Positions 35,045-44,567 of a stretch of DNA of 64,000 bases are shown here, piece by piece; position 1 is the stretch's first letter; every line of letters begins with the position of its first letter. The translations under genes and the position numbers were made by a program. Source of the DNA: Paracoccaceae bacterium (GTDB taxonomy: Bacteria > Pseudomonadota > Alphaproteobacteria > Rhodobacterales > Rhodobacteraceae); contig WKFI01000012.1 in NCBI GenBank assembly GCA_014872875.1, forward strand, positions 124,001-188,000, read 5' to 3'. A model generated the notes under the pieces. That model made no database searches and had not been told where the DNA came from. It saw only the letters and a list, made by a program, of their open reading frames with translations.

Positions 35045-37474
35045 TCAGCCATGCAGGCCCAGATCATTGGCGGTCTTCCAGATCCGCCAGTGGTCATGCG
35101 GCATGTGGCTCTGACGCAGACCGAATGCGCGGAACGCGTCATGCACCGCATTCGAAAACGCCGGCACCCCGCCCACATTCGGGCTTTCGCCGACCCCCTT
35201 GGCCCCGATCGGATGATGCGGGCTGGGGGTTTCCGTGTGATCGGTGGTATAGTTCGGCGTTTCCCATGCGGTCGGCAGGAAGAAATCCATCAGCGTGCCG
35301 GTCTTTACGTTGCCCAGCTCGTCATAGGCGATCTCCTGCCCCATCGCGATGGCCAGTGCCTCGGTCAGACCACCATGGACCTGGCCTTCGATGATCATCG
35401 GGTTGATCCGGGTGCCACAATCGTCCAGCGCATAGAACTGCCGGATCTCATGCTCACCGGTGTCCACGTCGATCTCCATCACGCAGATATAAGCGCCGAA
35501 CGGATAGGTCATGTTCGGCGGATCGTAATAGCTCACCGCCTCCAGACCCGGTTCGATCCCCGGGATCGCCTGGTTGTACGCGGCAAAGGCGATCTCCTTC
35601 ATCGTCTTGAACCGCTCCGGCGCGCCCTTGACCACAAAACGGTCCACGTCGAACTCCACGTCGTTGTCGTGCACTTCCAGCAGATAGGCCGCGATCATCT
35701 GCGCCTTGGCGCGGATTTTTCGACCTGCCATCGCCGTGGCAGCACCCGCAACCGGCGTGGACCGGGACCCGTATGTCCCCAACCCATACGGAGCCGTATC
35801 GGTGTCGCCTTCTTCGATGGTGATGCTGTCGGCAGGCAGGCCGATCTCAGAGGCCAGGATCTGGGCAAAAGTGGTGGCGTGCCCCTGTCCCTGAGAAATT
35901 GTCCCCAGTCGTGCAATGGCCGACCCGGTGGGATGAATGCGGATTTCGCAGCTGTCGAACATGCCCAGCCCCAGAATGTCGCAATTCTTGACCGGACCTG
36001 CGCCGACGATCTCGGTGAAATGGGTCAGACCGATGCCCAGCAGTTTGCGGGTCTTGCCAGCCTTGAAGTCTTCGACCCGCTGCGCCTGTTCGGCCCGCAG
36101 CGCCTCGTATCCAACCGACTCCAATGCCTTGTCCCAAGCGGTATGATAATCGCCGCTGTCATATTCCCAGCCCAGCGCGGACTGATACGGGAACTGATCC
36201 TTGCGGATAAAGTTGATCCGGCGCAGCTCGGCCGCATCCATGTTCAGCTCGATGGCCAGAACCTCGATCATACGCTCGATGAAATAGGCCGCTTCGGTCA
36301 CCCGGAAGGAACAGCGATAGGCCACGCCGCCCGGCGCCTTGTTGGTGTACACACCGTCCACCGACAGGAACGCCGTCGGAATATCGTAGGACCCGGTGCA
36401 GATATTCATGAACCCAGCCGGGAACTTGGTCGGGTCAGCGCAGGCGTCGAACCCGCCGTGATCTGCCGTAGTGTGACACCACAGGCCGGTGATCTTGCCG
36501 TCCTTGGTGGCGCTGATCTTGCCCTTCATCCAGTAATCGCGGGCAAACGCGGTGGTCATCAGGTTCTCCATCCGATCCTCGACCCATTTCACCGGCACGC
36601 CGGTGACAATCGAGGCCACGACCGAACAGACATACCCCGCATAGGCGCCCACCTTGTTGCCGAACCCGCCGCCAATATCGGGCGAAATCACACGGATATT
36701 GTGTTCTTCAATCCCCGAGATCAGCGACACCACGGTGCGGATTGCGTGTGGCGCCTGAAACGTGCCATACAGCGTCAGCTTGCCATTGACTTTGTCCATC
36801 GACGCGACCGAGCCGCAAGTTTCCAGCGGACATGGATGCGTACGGTGGTAATAGACCATTTCCTCGGCAACCACGTCGGCCTCGGACAGCACCTGTTCGG
36901 TTGCGTCCTTGTCACCCACTTCCCACGTGAAAATATGGTTGGGGTGATTGCGCGGACCATGGGCGCCATCGGGCAGCGTATCGCCGTCGCCCAAAAGATC
37001 CTCGCGCAGTACCACGTCGGACTTCAGCGCCTCAAACGGATCAGTCAGAACCGGTAGTTCTTCATATTCCACCTCGACCAGCTCGACCGCATCGGCGGCG
37101 ACATAGCGGTCCTTGGCGACAACGAACGCGACCTCCTGCCCTTGGAACAGCACCTTGCCATCAGCCAGGACCATCTGCTTGTCACCGGCCAAGGTCGGCA
37201 TCCAGTGCAGACCCAGTGGTTCCAGATCCTTGGCGGTGATCACAGCGACGACCCCATCCAGCGCCAGCGCCGCTTCGGCATTGATCGACACCACGCGGGC
37301 ATGGGCATAGGGCGACCGCACAAAGTCGCCGTGCAGCATCCCAGGCAGTTTGATGTCGTCGACATAATTGCCCTTGCCCTGGGTAAAGCGGGCGTCTTCC
37401 ACGCGTTTGCGGGAACACCCCAAGCCTTTCAGCCCGGCAACGCGATCTTCGCGGGTTTGTACCTCGTCCTTCAT
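35045..37474 (-). CDS. coxL: Aerobic CO dehydrogenase large subunit, form I
   Basis: This 809-residue molybdopterin subunit oxidises CO to CO2 at the Cu-S-Mo centre. Its length equals that of the Oligotropha enzyme, and the two diagnostic residues fall at the same numbers: the copper-binding Cys388 in the form I loop AYRCSFR, and Glu763 in GVGE near the end. The N-terminal Ald_Xan_dh_C domain (about 20-135) and two Mo-binding domains follow. The ATG at 37474 overlaps the coxS stop (ATGA). This loop separates true CO dehydrogenases from form II enzymes (AYRGAGR), so function is supported more strongly than by general similarity. Confidence 0.96.
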   Translation of the reverse strand: MKDEVQTREDRVAGLKGLGCSRKRVEDARFTQGKGNYVDDIKLPGMLHGDFVRSPYAHARVVSINAEAALALDGVVAVITAKDLEPLGLHWMPTLAGDKQMVLADGKVLFQGQEVAFVVAKDRYVAADAVELVEVEYEELPVLTDPFEALKSDVVLREDLLGDGDTLPDGAHGPRNHPNHIFTWEVGDKDATEQVLSEADVVAEEMVYYHRTHPCPLETCGSVASMDKVNGKLTLYGTFQAPHAIRTVVSLISGIEEHNIRVISPDIGGGFGNKVGAYAGYVCSVVASIVTGVPVKWVEDRMENLMTTAFARDYWMKGKISATKDGKITGLWCHTTADHGGFDACADPTKFPAGFMNICTGSYDIPTAFLSVDGVYTNKAPGGVAYRCSFRVTEAAYFIERMIEVLAIELNMDAAELRRINFIRKDQFPYQSALGWEYDSGDYHTAWDKALESVGYEALRAEQAQRVEDFKAGKTRKLLGIGLTHFTEIVGAGPVKNCDILGLGMFDSCEIRIHPTGSAIARLGTISQGQGHATTFAQILASEIGLPADSITIEEGDTDTAPYGLGTYGSRSTPVAGAATAMAGRKIRAKAQMIAAYLLEVHDNDVEFDVDRFVVKGAPERFKTMKEIAFAAYNQAIPGIEPGLEAVSYYDPPNMTYPFGAYICVMEIDVDTGEHEIRQFYALDDCGTRINPMIIEGQVHGGLTEALAIAMGQEIAYDELGNVKTGTLMDFFLPTAWETPNYTTDHTETPSPHHPIGAKGVGESPNVGGVPAFSNAVHDAFRAFGLRQSHMPHDHWRIWKTANDLGLHG

Positions 37475-37965
37475 TGCGCGGCCTCCTTGACGGCATTCAG
37501 TTCCGCCGCGGCGGCCAGAATGGATTTCACGATGTTCTGATACCCGGTGCAGCGGCACAGGTTTCCGGCCATTCCGAACCGAACCTCTTCTTCGGTCGGA
37601 TTAGGGTTTTCCTCCAGCAGTTTCGAAGCCCGGGTGATCATCCCCGGCGTGCAGAAGCCGCATTGAAGCCCGTGATGTTCGCGGAAACTTTCCTGCAGCA
37701 CATGCAGCGCATCCGGGCTGCCGATGCCTTCGATCGTGGTAACCTCGGCGCCGTTCGCCTGCGCCACGAACATGGTGCAGGATTTGACTGACTTACCGTC
37801 AATCGTCACCGTGCAAGCGCCGCAATGAGAGGTTTCGCACCCGACGTGCGGACCGGTCAGGTTCAGCCGTTCGCGCAGGGTATGGATCAGCAATTCGCGT
37901 GGTTCGGCCAGGAATTCGTGATCCTCGCCGTTCACGTTCAGTTTGATATGCATCTTGTTCGACAT
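37471..37965 (-). CDS. coxS: CO dehydrogenase iron-sulfur subunit
   Basis: This 164-residue small subunit holds two [2Fe-2S] clusters that pass electrons from the Mo-Cu site to FAD. The plant-ferredoxin-type Cys are at 43, 48, 51 and 63. The second cluster Cys are at 102, 105, 137 and 139 (CGFC and CRC). All eight are present. It overlaps coxL by 4 bases and lies 15 bases after coxM. Confidence 0.96.
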   Translation of the reverse strand: MSNKMHIKLNVNGEDHEFLAEPRELLIHTLRERLNLTGPHVGCETSHCGACTVTIDGKSVKSCTMFVAQANGAEVTTIEGIGSPDALHVLQESFREHHGLQCGFCTPGMITRASKLLEENPNPTEEEVRFGMAGNLCRCTGYQNIVKSILAAAAELNAVKEAAQ

Positions 37966-37980
37966 GTCTTGCGCCTCCCC

Positions 37981-38835
37981 TTACGCGCGGTCCCAGGCGC
38001 TTTTGATCGCGCGGGTCAATATGATGCTGGCAGCGTGCTGCTTGAAGGCGACGGGGCCGCGATTGTCTTCGACCGGATCGATATCCTTCAACATCGCCGC
38101 AACTGCCGCCCGGATCGCGTTGTCTTCCACCGAGGTGCCGATCAGGGCATCGCTTGCATCCTGCGAAAAGACCGGAATGTCGCTTAGATTAGTCATGGCA
38201 ATCGATGCAGAGGTGCAGGTGCCGTTCTCTTTGGTCAGCACAACAGCTGCTGCGGCCGTGGCGTAATCACCGATCTTGCGTTTCTGTTTTTCGTAGGCCT
38301 GCCCACCTTTGGGCGCGTCGAACGAAACGCCTACGAGGATTTCGTCATCTTCCCGCGCAGTCATGTAAGCCGCTTCGTAGAAATCGCGCGCCGCCACGGT
38401 ACGTTCGCCGTCCGGCCCCACCAAGGTGAAATCTGCATTCAGGCATTGCATCAGACCCGGCATGTCGTTGCCGGGATCCCCGTTGGCGACATTGCCCCCG
38501 ACCGTGCCCATGTAGCGGACCTGCGGATCGGCGATCTGTCGTGCAGTCTCACGAAGGATGGGCGCGGTCTGCGCCAGACCGTCATGATCAATCAGTTCAT
38601 GCTGTGTGACCAGAGCCCCAAGTGTGATGCGACCGCCACCGATAGCAATGCCCTTGAGCGCAACAACGTCCTGCAAGTCGATCAGATGCGGGACTTCGGC
38701 CATGCGCAACTTCATCATCGGGATCAGGCTGTGCCCCCCCGCCATCACGCGCGCGTCATCGCCATGTTCGTTCAACAGGGCAATCACGCCCTTCACGTCA
38801 TTGGGGCGATAATAGTCAAACGCCGCTGGTATCAT
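37981..38835 (-). CDS. coxM: CO dehydrogenase FAD subunit
   Basis: This 284-residue medium subunit binds FAD and passes electrons to the respiratory chain. The two FAD motifs sit at the canonical places: AGGHS at 32-36 and TVGGN at 111-115. A C-terminal CO_deh_flav_C domain follows (about 175-280). It is the first gene of the operon (order M-S-L-D-E-F-peptide-G). The 536-base region upstream has a 12-base direct repeat near the expected promoter. Confidence 0.95.
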   Translation of the reverse strand: MIPAAFDYYRPNDVKGVIALLNEHGDDARVMAGGHSLIPMMKLRMAEVPHLIDLQDVVALKGIAIGGGRITLGALVTQHELIDHDGLAQTAPILRETARQIADPQVRYMGTVGGNVANGDPGNDMPGLMQCLNADFTLVGPDGERTVAARDFYEAAYMTAREDDEILVGVSFDAPKGGQAYEKQKRKIGDYATAAAAVVLTKENGTCTSASIAMTNLSDIPVFSQDASDALIGTSVEDNAIRAAVAAMLKDIDPVEDNRGPVAFKQHAASIILTRAIKSAWDRA

Positions 38836-38933
38836 TGCTGTTCCTCCCGTCCTGCAAATCTACTGGCTGGACCACAGACTGAGCGCGGCGCCCTCCGAAA
38901 ACCTTTGTTTTTAAACAGGCTTCGTGGCTACTT

Positions 38934-38966
38934 GCACGAAATGCGAAATACGTGGCACGAAATGCG
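38934..38966 (-). promoter_or_regulatory. Tandem operator-like repeat upstream of coxM
   Basis: The 12-mer GCACGAAATGCG occurs at 38934-38945 and again at 38955-38966. The copies are 21 bases apart (two helical turns) and about 100-130 bases before the coxM start. Same-face spacing is typical of regulator sites. No cox regulator gene is in the window. Confidence 0.5.
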
Positions 38967-39331
38967 CGCGCCCAATGAGCCTCCCGCCCGGTCCTTCCGG
39001 ATCAAAGATCCCAAGAGATCCGTTGGGCTCCGCAATACTGGGCAGGTCAGGTGCCCGGACCGGCTGGGACCGTGCAAAACGACCGAGGGTTGGCGCTTGG
39101 GTCACAAGGGCCATCGGAGCGACCTCGCTTTCCAAGACTTACGTCGTCCCGCCTCATCGTTGCGGATCGGACTTCACGAATGAATGGTTGCGACCAGATC
39201 ACCCCCTTGAACGCGTTCGGTTCGGTCATACAACCGTCTCGCGGACAAACAGAACAGGGGCGAAAATCCAGCCAATCCACAGACACAGGCACAGACGCGC
39301 TGCGTCAGCAGCGCCGGGCCCAACGCTTTAA
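38967..39331. other. Gene-free stretch upstream of the cox operon
   Basis: About 365 bases lie between the direct repeats upstream of coxM and the hairpin after the TPP-enzyme gene. Only shadow-like short frames are present; none has a domain, a ribosome site or a consistent composition. The region must contain part of the cox promoter region, but no sigma-70 boxes are convincing. I see no mobile-element remnant. Confidence 0.45.
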
Positions 39332-39346
39332 GGGCGCGCAGCGCCC
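39332..39346 (-). terminator. GC hairpin after the TPP-enzyme gene
   Basis: GGGCG-CGCAG-CGCCC lies 26 bases past the stop of the TPP enzyme. On the minus strand the stem is followed by TTAAAG, a weak tail. Its shape resembles the dispersed GC palindromes seen between bhcC and bhcD. Confidence 0.4.
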
Positions 39347-39371
39347 GAAAAAGGGACGGGAGAGACTGGGA

Positions 39372-40949
39372 TCAGGACAGGATGTCCGGGGTCACATGAA
39401 TCAGCGTCGGCCCCTTTGCCTGGAACGCCTCGGCAACCGCCTCCCGCAAGGCTACAAGATCCGCGGGGCGGGCCGAGGCTGCACCGAACGCTTCGGCCAG
39501 TTTGCAGAAATCCGGGTTGCGCGCCACCACGGCATTGGGCGCGATCTGTGCGCGGGTCATGCTGTCTTCAATTTCCTTGAGCTTACCATTGTCCCACAGC
39601 AGGATCGGCAGCGGCAGGCCCAGTTCCACGGCGACGCCAAGTTCCTGCATGGTGTAGTGGAACCCGTAGTCGCCGATGATCGCCATTGTCGGCTTTCCGG
39701 CCCGTGCAACCGCGCCACCAATGGCCGCGGGCAACGCATAGCCCAAAGTACCAAAGCCGGTCGGATGGTGCCACAGTCCGGGACGGGCCATATCCCAAAC
39801 TTCCTTTGCGACATAGGCAAACTGGGTCATGTCGGAAAAGACCATTGCATCGGTCCGCACCACTTCGCGTAATGCGTCACAAATCGCGACGATGCCCGGA
39901 CGCTCTGCTTCAACCTCGCCACGCCAGCGGGCCCGCGCGTCAGCAACCTCTTCTTCCGACCATCCCGTCTTTGATGACCAGTCGCGGGTTTCCTCCCAAA
40001 AGGCGCGGGCAAAACTGTCGGCATCGGCCTGAATCTTGACTGTTGCGCGTTGCGCATCGCTCAAAATCTCGGGATCCAGATCCACCCGCACCAACGTCGC
40101 AGAATGCCCCAAAGCGTCTCGCCACAGGTCCACCTCGGCCAACTCCGTACCAATGGCAACCACAAGATCGGCGCTTGCGATTACGTCGGTGCTCCCCGGC
40201 CTGGCAAGACAGGCACCGAAATCCAAAGGAGCGTCCAGCCCCATGGCGCCCCGCCCGGCGTAGGTGGTCATGGTAGCCACACCCAATGGCATCAGCACAT
40301 CGCGCCAATACACAGCCTGTGCCCCACCACCCAGGATGAACAGCGGGCGCTGAGCGATTTGCAACAACGACAACAACGGCTGTACGTCCGGTTTGCTCGA
40401 TTTGACCCGCTCGGCCGGCATATTGGGAAACGGTGGCGCGTCCGCTTCGGATTCCAACTGTGCTATTGGCACTTGGATGTGTTTGGGGCGCGGGCGCAAC
40501 GTCTGGAACTCTTCAAACGCGCGCTCGACCAGCCCATACGCCGCCTCAGCCGTATTGGCCTGTTCGGACCAGTCCGCCACACAGGCCCCTGCCCCGCGTT
40601 GATCTTTCATCTGATGCAATTGCCCGCGTCGTGCTGCCGTTTCATCAAGACAGGAGGACAGCACCAGCATCGGTACGGAGTCGGAATAGGCTTGCCCGAT
40701 CGGCGTCATGATATTGGTCAGGCCCGGACCCGTGATGACATAGGCCACGCCCGGCTTACCACTGGCCCGCGCGTAACCGTCGGCCATGAACCCGGCCCCC
40801 TGTTCGTGCCGGGCCAGAACATGCGTGATCCCGGCCTCTTCAATGCCGCGGTACATTTCTTGATTGTGAACACCGGGGATACCAAAGATGACGTCCACAC
40901 CGCGATCCCGCAACATGTGCGACAGCTGAGCTCCAAGTTTGCGCTTCAT
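39372..40949 (-). CDS. TPP-dependent decarboxylase, AruI-like (acetolactate synthase superfamily)
   Basis: This 525-residue thiamine-diphosphate enzyme has three domains. The N-terminal Pyr domain holds VIFGIPGVHNQEMYRGIEE and the catalytic Glu in ARHEQGAGFMADGYARASGKPGV. The middle domain begins near PLFILGGGAQAV. The C-terminal PP domain has IIGDYGFHYTMQELGV...WDNGK for Mg/TPP. The HNQEMYRG and RHEQGAGFMADG segments match 5-guanidino-2-oxopentanoate decarboxylase (AruI, arginine transaminase pathway) better than acetolactate synthase. Other 2-oxo acids remain possible. Its ATG overlaps the trkH stop by one base (TGATG). Confidence 0.75.
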   Translation of the reverse strand: MKRKLGAQLSHMLRDRGVDVIFGIPGVHNQEMYRGIEEAGITHVLARHEQGAGFMADGYARASGKPGVAYVITGPGLTNIMTPIGQAYSDSVPMLVLSSCLDETAARRGQLHQMKDQRGAGACVADWSEQANTAEAAYGLVERAFEEFQTLRPRPKHIQVPIAQLESEADAPPFPNMPAERVKSSKPDVQPLLSLLQIAQRPLFILGGGAQAVYWRDVLMPLGVATMTTYAGRGAMGLDAPLDFGACLARPGSTDVIASADLVVAIGTELAEVDLWRDALGHSATLVRVDLDPEILSDAQRATVKIQADADSFARAFWEETRDWSSKTGWSEEEVADARARWRGEVEAERPGIVAICDALREVVRTDAMVFSDMTQFAYVAKEVWDMARPGLWHHPTGFGTLGYALPAAIGGAVARAGKPTMAIIGDYGFHYTMQELGVAVELGLPLPILLWDNGKLKEIEDSMTRAQIAPNAVVARNPDFCKLAEAFGAASARPADLVALREAVAEAFQAKGPTLIHVTPDILS

Positions 40950-42397
40950 CAGGCTCTCCAGAAACGAATTGTAAGGATGGCATAGACCGCCAAAAGCTCC
41001 AGACGGCCGATTAACATGGCGGCGCTGAGCATCCATTTGGCTGCATCGTTGAGACCTTCGAAATTGCCGGACGGGCCGATCTGGTCACCCAGACCGGGGC
41101 CGATATTGGCGAGGGCCGCCGCCGCGCCGGAAACGGCGGTGGTAAACTCCAGCCCGGTCAGCCCCAAGGCCCAGGACAACACGCCCAAAGTCACTGTGAA
41201 AAACACGAAGAAAGACATGACCGAACTCAGGACATCCTGCCCCACGGGACGCCCCGCATAGCGCGGCGTGAACACACCGTTTGGCGACCGGATGCGCTGC
41301 AACTGCACCTTTATCGACGCAAACAGCAGCTGATATCGGAAGATCTTGATTGAGCAGGCGGTCGAGCCCGCGCACCCTCCGATCAAGCCGACAAAGAACA
41401 ACACCGTAATCGGAAACCCACCCCAGGCCATATAGTCGGTCGAGGCATAGCCGGTGCCGGTGAGCAGAGACACCGTATTGAACAGGGTCTTGCGGAACGT
41501 GGTCTCTGCGCCGTCAGCATTGATGCTCATGTTCCAGAACACCAGCATCAGCACCAACACCAGAGCTGTGGCGAAAAAGACGTGGATCTGTCGGTCGCGG
41601 AAGATCGGCTGAACCTGGCCCGATGTCATCTGGACAAAGCGCACAAAGGGCAAGGCCGCCAGCATCATGAACACCACCGCAACATATTCGGTTGCGGCAC
41701 CAAACGCGCCAAACGAAGCGTCGTAATTGGCAAACCCGCCGGTCGCGACAGTTGTCATGGCATGGACGGATGCGTCGAAGGCCCCCATCCCTGTGGCGAC
41801 ATAAGCCAGCGCACAGGCCATGGTCAGGGCGACGTAGATCACGGAGATCCTTGACGAAATCTCGGTCGCGCGAGGCAGGATTTTACCAAAGGTATCAAAT
41901 CCTTCGGAGCGGAAGATCTGCATTCCGCCGACCCGAAGTTCGGGCAGAAACACCATTGCGACCACAATGATGCCGATCCCGCCCAGCCATTGCAGCAACC
42001 CGCGCCACAACAGGATTCCGCGCGGCAGATCGTCAAGCCCCGAAATGACGGTCGAGCCGGTTGTGGTCAGCCCGGACATCGCTTCAAAAAAAGCATCCAC
42101 GATCCGAAGCTCGGTCGCACCGATCACGAATGGGATCGCCCCAAAGATCGGGAGCGCCACCCAGACCCCGGTTGTCAGCAGAAAGGTCTGCTGAATGGTC
42201 AAACCTTCGCGCACCCCATTCTGACAGGACAGGGCCACCAGCCCCCCGACCAGCGTCGTGATGATCGCGCTTTGCAGAAAGACCGGCCATTCGCCTTCGC
42301 CATCGACCAGATCGGCCAGCATCGGCAACAGCATGGTCAGCCCCAGAAAGGCGACCAGGAGGCCAATCACATATCCGACAGGGCGTAGGTCCAGCAT
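40949..42397 (-). CDS. trkH: TrkH family potassium uptake protein
   Basis: This 482-residue inner-membrane protein is the translocating subunit of a Trk K+ system. It shows four M1-P-M2-like repeats with pore segments, including SGLTTTGSTVISGLDDLPRGILLWRGLLQW, ATGGFANYDASFG, GTGYASTDYMAWGG (selectivity-type TGY/G sequences), and a final ALANIGPGLG. TrkA is not adjacent. One base overlaps the TPP enzyme gene downstream. It may share a transcript with the upstream tail-rich protein (49-base gap). Confidence 0.88.
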   Translation of the reverse strand: MLDLRPVGYVIGLLVAFLGLTMLLPMLADLVDGEGEWPVFLQSAIITTLVGGLVALSCQNGVREGLTIQQTFLLTTGVWVALPIFGAIPFVIGATELRIVDAFFEAMSGLTTTGSTVISGLDDLPRGILLWRGLLQWLGGIGIIVVAMVFLPELRVGGMQIFRSEGFDTFGKILPRATEISSRISVIYVALTMACALAYVATGMGAFDASVHAMTTVATGGFANYDASFGAFGAATEYVAVVFMMLAALPFVRFVQMTSGQVQPIFRDRQIHVFFATALVLVLMLVFWNMSINADGAETTFRKTLFNTVSLLTGTGYASTDYMAWGGFPITVLFFVGLIGGCAGSTACSIKIFRYQLLFASIKVQLQRIRSPNGVFTPRYAGRPVGQDVLSSVMSFFVFFTVTLGVLSWALGLTGLEFTTAVSGAAAALANIGPGLGDQIGPSGNFEGLNDAAKWMLSAAMLIGRLELLAVYAILTIRFWRA

Positions 42398-42446
42398 GGG
42401 CGCAGGGTTGGCCCTGTCGCGTCAGGGTGTCAAGCCATTGCGCACA

Positions 42447-43118
42447 TCATTTGTCGCTCTTGGGCTTCTCCGGGAGGACTGGCGGTTTCGAAGGGGCACG
42501 CGTGCGACGTGCCACAGGTTTGGCGGCTTCTCGCGTTGCTTTGGGCGCAGCTGCACGCTTGGGTGCGGCAGGCGCAGGTTTGGCCGGCGCGGATGCTGCC
42601 GTGGCCGATCCTGCCGTTGATTTTGGCGATGCCGAAGCCGGTTGGGCTTTTGTCTTTGGCGTACCGGATGGTTTAGCGGTCCGCGCGCGGCGCACCGGGG
42701 CAGGTTTGGGTGCAGGCGAGGTTGCAGTGGCCGGTTTTGTCGCAACCACCTTGTCGGCAGCTGCCATTTTGGTGGCCTCCGCCGCCGGTTGCGCTGTTGC
42801 TTTGGTCGCGGGAGTCGCCTGCGCGGGTGCTTTCTTGGCAGCAACGCGCGCCGCCTTTGGCTTTGCCGCGACCGGTTGTTTCGGGCTTGCCTTGGCTGGC
42901 TGCTCTACCTTCGCCTCCGAGCGGCTCCATAGTTTAGGCGGTGTCATCATCCGCACTGGCAGAGTCGTCATTGTCTGGAACATGCGCGCCTGCTGATAGG
43001 GCATATCCAACGCGGTGGTAGATGCGATTTCGAACAGGCGCATCTGCGCCCCGAAAGCCGCGCCGTACATCTCGAATGGAGATGTCATTTTCGATATCTC
43101 GGTGAACGGAAAGGTCAT
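42447..43118 (-). CDS. Uncharacterised protein with histone H1-like Ala/Lys/Pro tail
   Basis: This 223-residue protein starts at 43118, behind an AAGGAAATCAGG ribosome site. The N-terminal 55 residues (FEMYGAAFGAQMRLFEIAST, then MPYQQARMFQTMTTLP) are a short amphipathic region that somewhat resembles phasin N-termini. From about 60 to the end the sequence is almost entirely Ala, Lys, Pro, Thr and Ser, like the AlgP/histone H1-type tails that bind DNA or polyphosphate. Composition makes homology searches weak. A polyhydroxyalkanoate-granule or nucleoid role is only a guess. Confidence 0.6.
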   Translation of the reverse strand: MTFPFTEISKMTSPFEMYGAAFGAQMRLFEIASTTALDMPYQQARMFQTMTTLPVRMMTPPKLWSRSEAKVEQPAKASPKQPVAAKPKAARVAAKKAPAQATPATKATAQPAAEATKMAAADKVVATKPATATSPAPKPAPVRRARTAKPSGTPKTKAQPASASPKSTAGSATAASAPAKPAPAAPKRAAAPKATREAAKPVARRTRAPSKPPVLPEKPKSDK

Positions 43119-43350
43119 CCTGATTTCCTTGGCAACAACGTCGTTCAAGCTCTGGCCCCGCGCTCTGCCGTTTCGCTTGCACGAGTGCCAGATCGATAGA
43201 TCGCAACGGCAAGCCATAGCTGCCTGCGGCTGATCTACCTGAACAAAGGTAACATGGTGATGACGCAACTGCAGCATTTTCCGCCGCATTGCAGCGAATT
43301 GCCGCTGATGCGCACAGAAAACAGGCAATATTCCGCGAGTTGGACTGAAC

Positions 43351-44454
43351 TTAACCGCGGTGAATCAGCGTCGAAAACAGCTGCGGGTCCAAACTGGTTG
43401 CTGCAAAAGTTTGGCCGTGCGTCAGGATCGAAACCGCATCATGGCTGTGCAGGCTCTCCTGATGACTGGCAACAACCCGGAAATCACGGATGCGATGATC
43501 CGATTGCAGCGCTTCGCAGAACAAACGGGCCGCGTCTTCCACGAAGATCGGGTTGGCGGCATTGAGCTCTGCAAAGGCTTGTTCGTCCTCGCGTTTCACC
43601 ATGACCTGAGTTTCGGTCGGCACGGCACGTCGGCAATGGCCAATCAGGTCCTCGAACCACAAGCAATCCATGTCATAGTCCACCTGCACCGAAATCCGGG
43701 CAACCGATCGCTGGGAATGTGGTGTCGCCAACTGACCCCGCGCAGAGCGCGCGTGCTCACTCAACTCCAGCGAACAGGGACAAGTCGAAGAGTAGACATA
43801 GTCCAAGTGCATGATCTTTTCCCGCACCCCGTCATGATCAACGAGTTCCAGCGCGAAATCATAATACTGGTAGCCGCTCAGCCCAGACCGCAGGCTGTCC
43901 ACCCGCGCCGGGTAGGAAAAGCGCATCTGGATGCGCGCATCCGGGCTGTCCAGGTCAGACAGGTAATCGTCGATCGCGTGTTCCATGACCTCAAAACTGA
44001 AAGTCCGTTCCGCATGCTTGTAGAACGACCGCATGATCCGGGACATGTTGATGCCCTTTTTGCTTGCGTCGAGCGAAACGGTGCCTGTCACGCTGGTTTC
44101 CAGCGTCAGATCCGCGCCATCCGGGGTATGGAACCGTATAGGCAAACGGAAATTCGAGATCCCGACATGCTGAATGTCCTGCTTGGCGCCCCGGATCAGG
44201 CTGGAGGGACCATTCTGCAGATCAGGCAAAGTCGCCCGATACGTCTCATCCGAAACAAAATCCTGAGGGTAGGAACGCGACAGATCCGGATAGTTCGACA
44301 CTTCCCGGCCCGGAAGCAACCGCGCCACGGCCGGATCCAGCTGGGCGATCTCGGTTTCGGTCACGGTGCCCGCCCATTTGCGCAGCGTATTCAGCGCGGC
44401 GGCTGCTTCGTCCCGATCCGGTGCGTCTTCGATATTCCGTGAATGAACATTCAT
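43351..44454 (-). CDS. folE2: GTP cyclohydrolase I type 2 (FolE2)
   Basis: This 367-residue enzyme, also called GTP cyclohydrolase IB, converts GTP to 7,8-dihydroneopterin triphosphate, the first step of folate and queuosine precursors. The family core is clear: VGISNFRLPIRF (about 95), a T-fold middle, and the STCPCSLELSEHARSARGQ segment (about 230-248) with the conserved Cys. RAVPTETQVMVKREDEQAF and NPIFVEDAARL follow. The start is preceded by GAGAGGAAGG. FolE2 often replaces the Zn-dependent FolE; no Zur site could be confirmed here. Confidence 0.9.
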   Translation of the reverse strand: MNVHSRNIEDAPDRDEAAAALNTLRKWAGTVTETEIAQLDPAVARLLPGREVSNYPDLSRSYPQDFVSDETYRATLPDLQNGPSSLIRGAKQDIQHVGISNFRLPIRFHTPDGADLTLETSVTGTVSLDASKKGINMSRIMRSFYKHAERTFSFEVMEHAIDDYLSDLDSPDARIQMRFSYPARVDSLRSGLSGYQYYDFALELVDHDGVREKIMHLDYVYSSTCPCSLELSEHARSARGQLATPHSQRSVARISVQVDYDMDCLWFEDLIGHCRRAVPTETQVMVKREDEQAFAELNAANPIFVEDAARLFCEALQSDHRIRDFRVVASHQESLHSHDAVSILTHGQTFAATSLDPQLFSTLIHRG

Positions 44455-44567
44455 CGGTGCGTTTCCTTCCTCTCGACCCGCGATTTTCGCCGCAGGCAGT
44501 GACCTGTCTTATACTGTTACACCCCGGAATACAAAATGGATCAGTCAAATGCGGCAGCCAGGGTCCC

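Noticed and set aside
34565-37057. An 830-codon open frame on the plus strand opposite coxL
   Set aside because: It mirrors the codon phase of a certain gene (coxL with correct catalytic numbering) in GC-rich DNA, and its protein is low in hydrophobic order and has no domain. Long antisense frames are expected here.
35045-37474. CoxL as a form II (function-unknown) homologue
   Set aside because: The loop reads AYRCSFR with Cys at 388, the form I signature.
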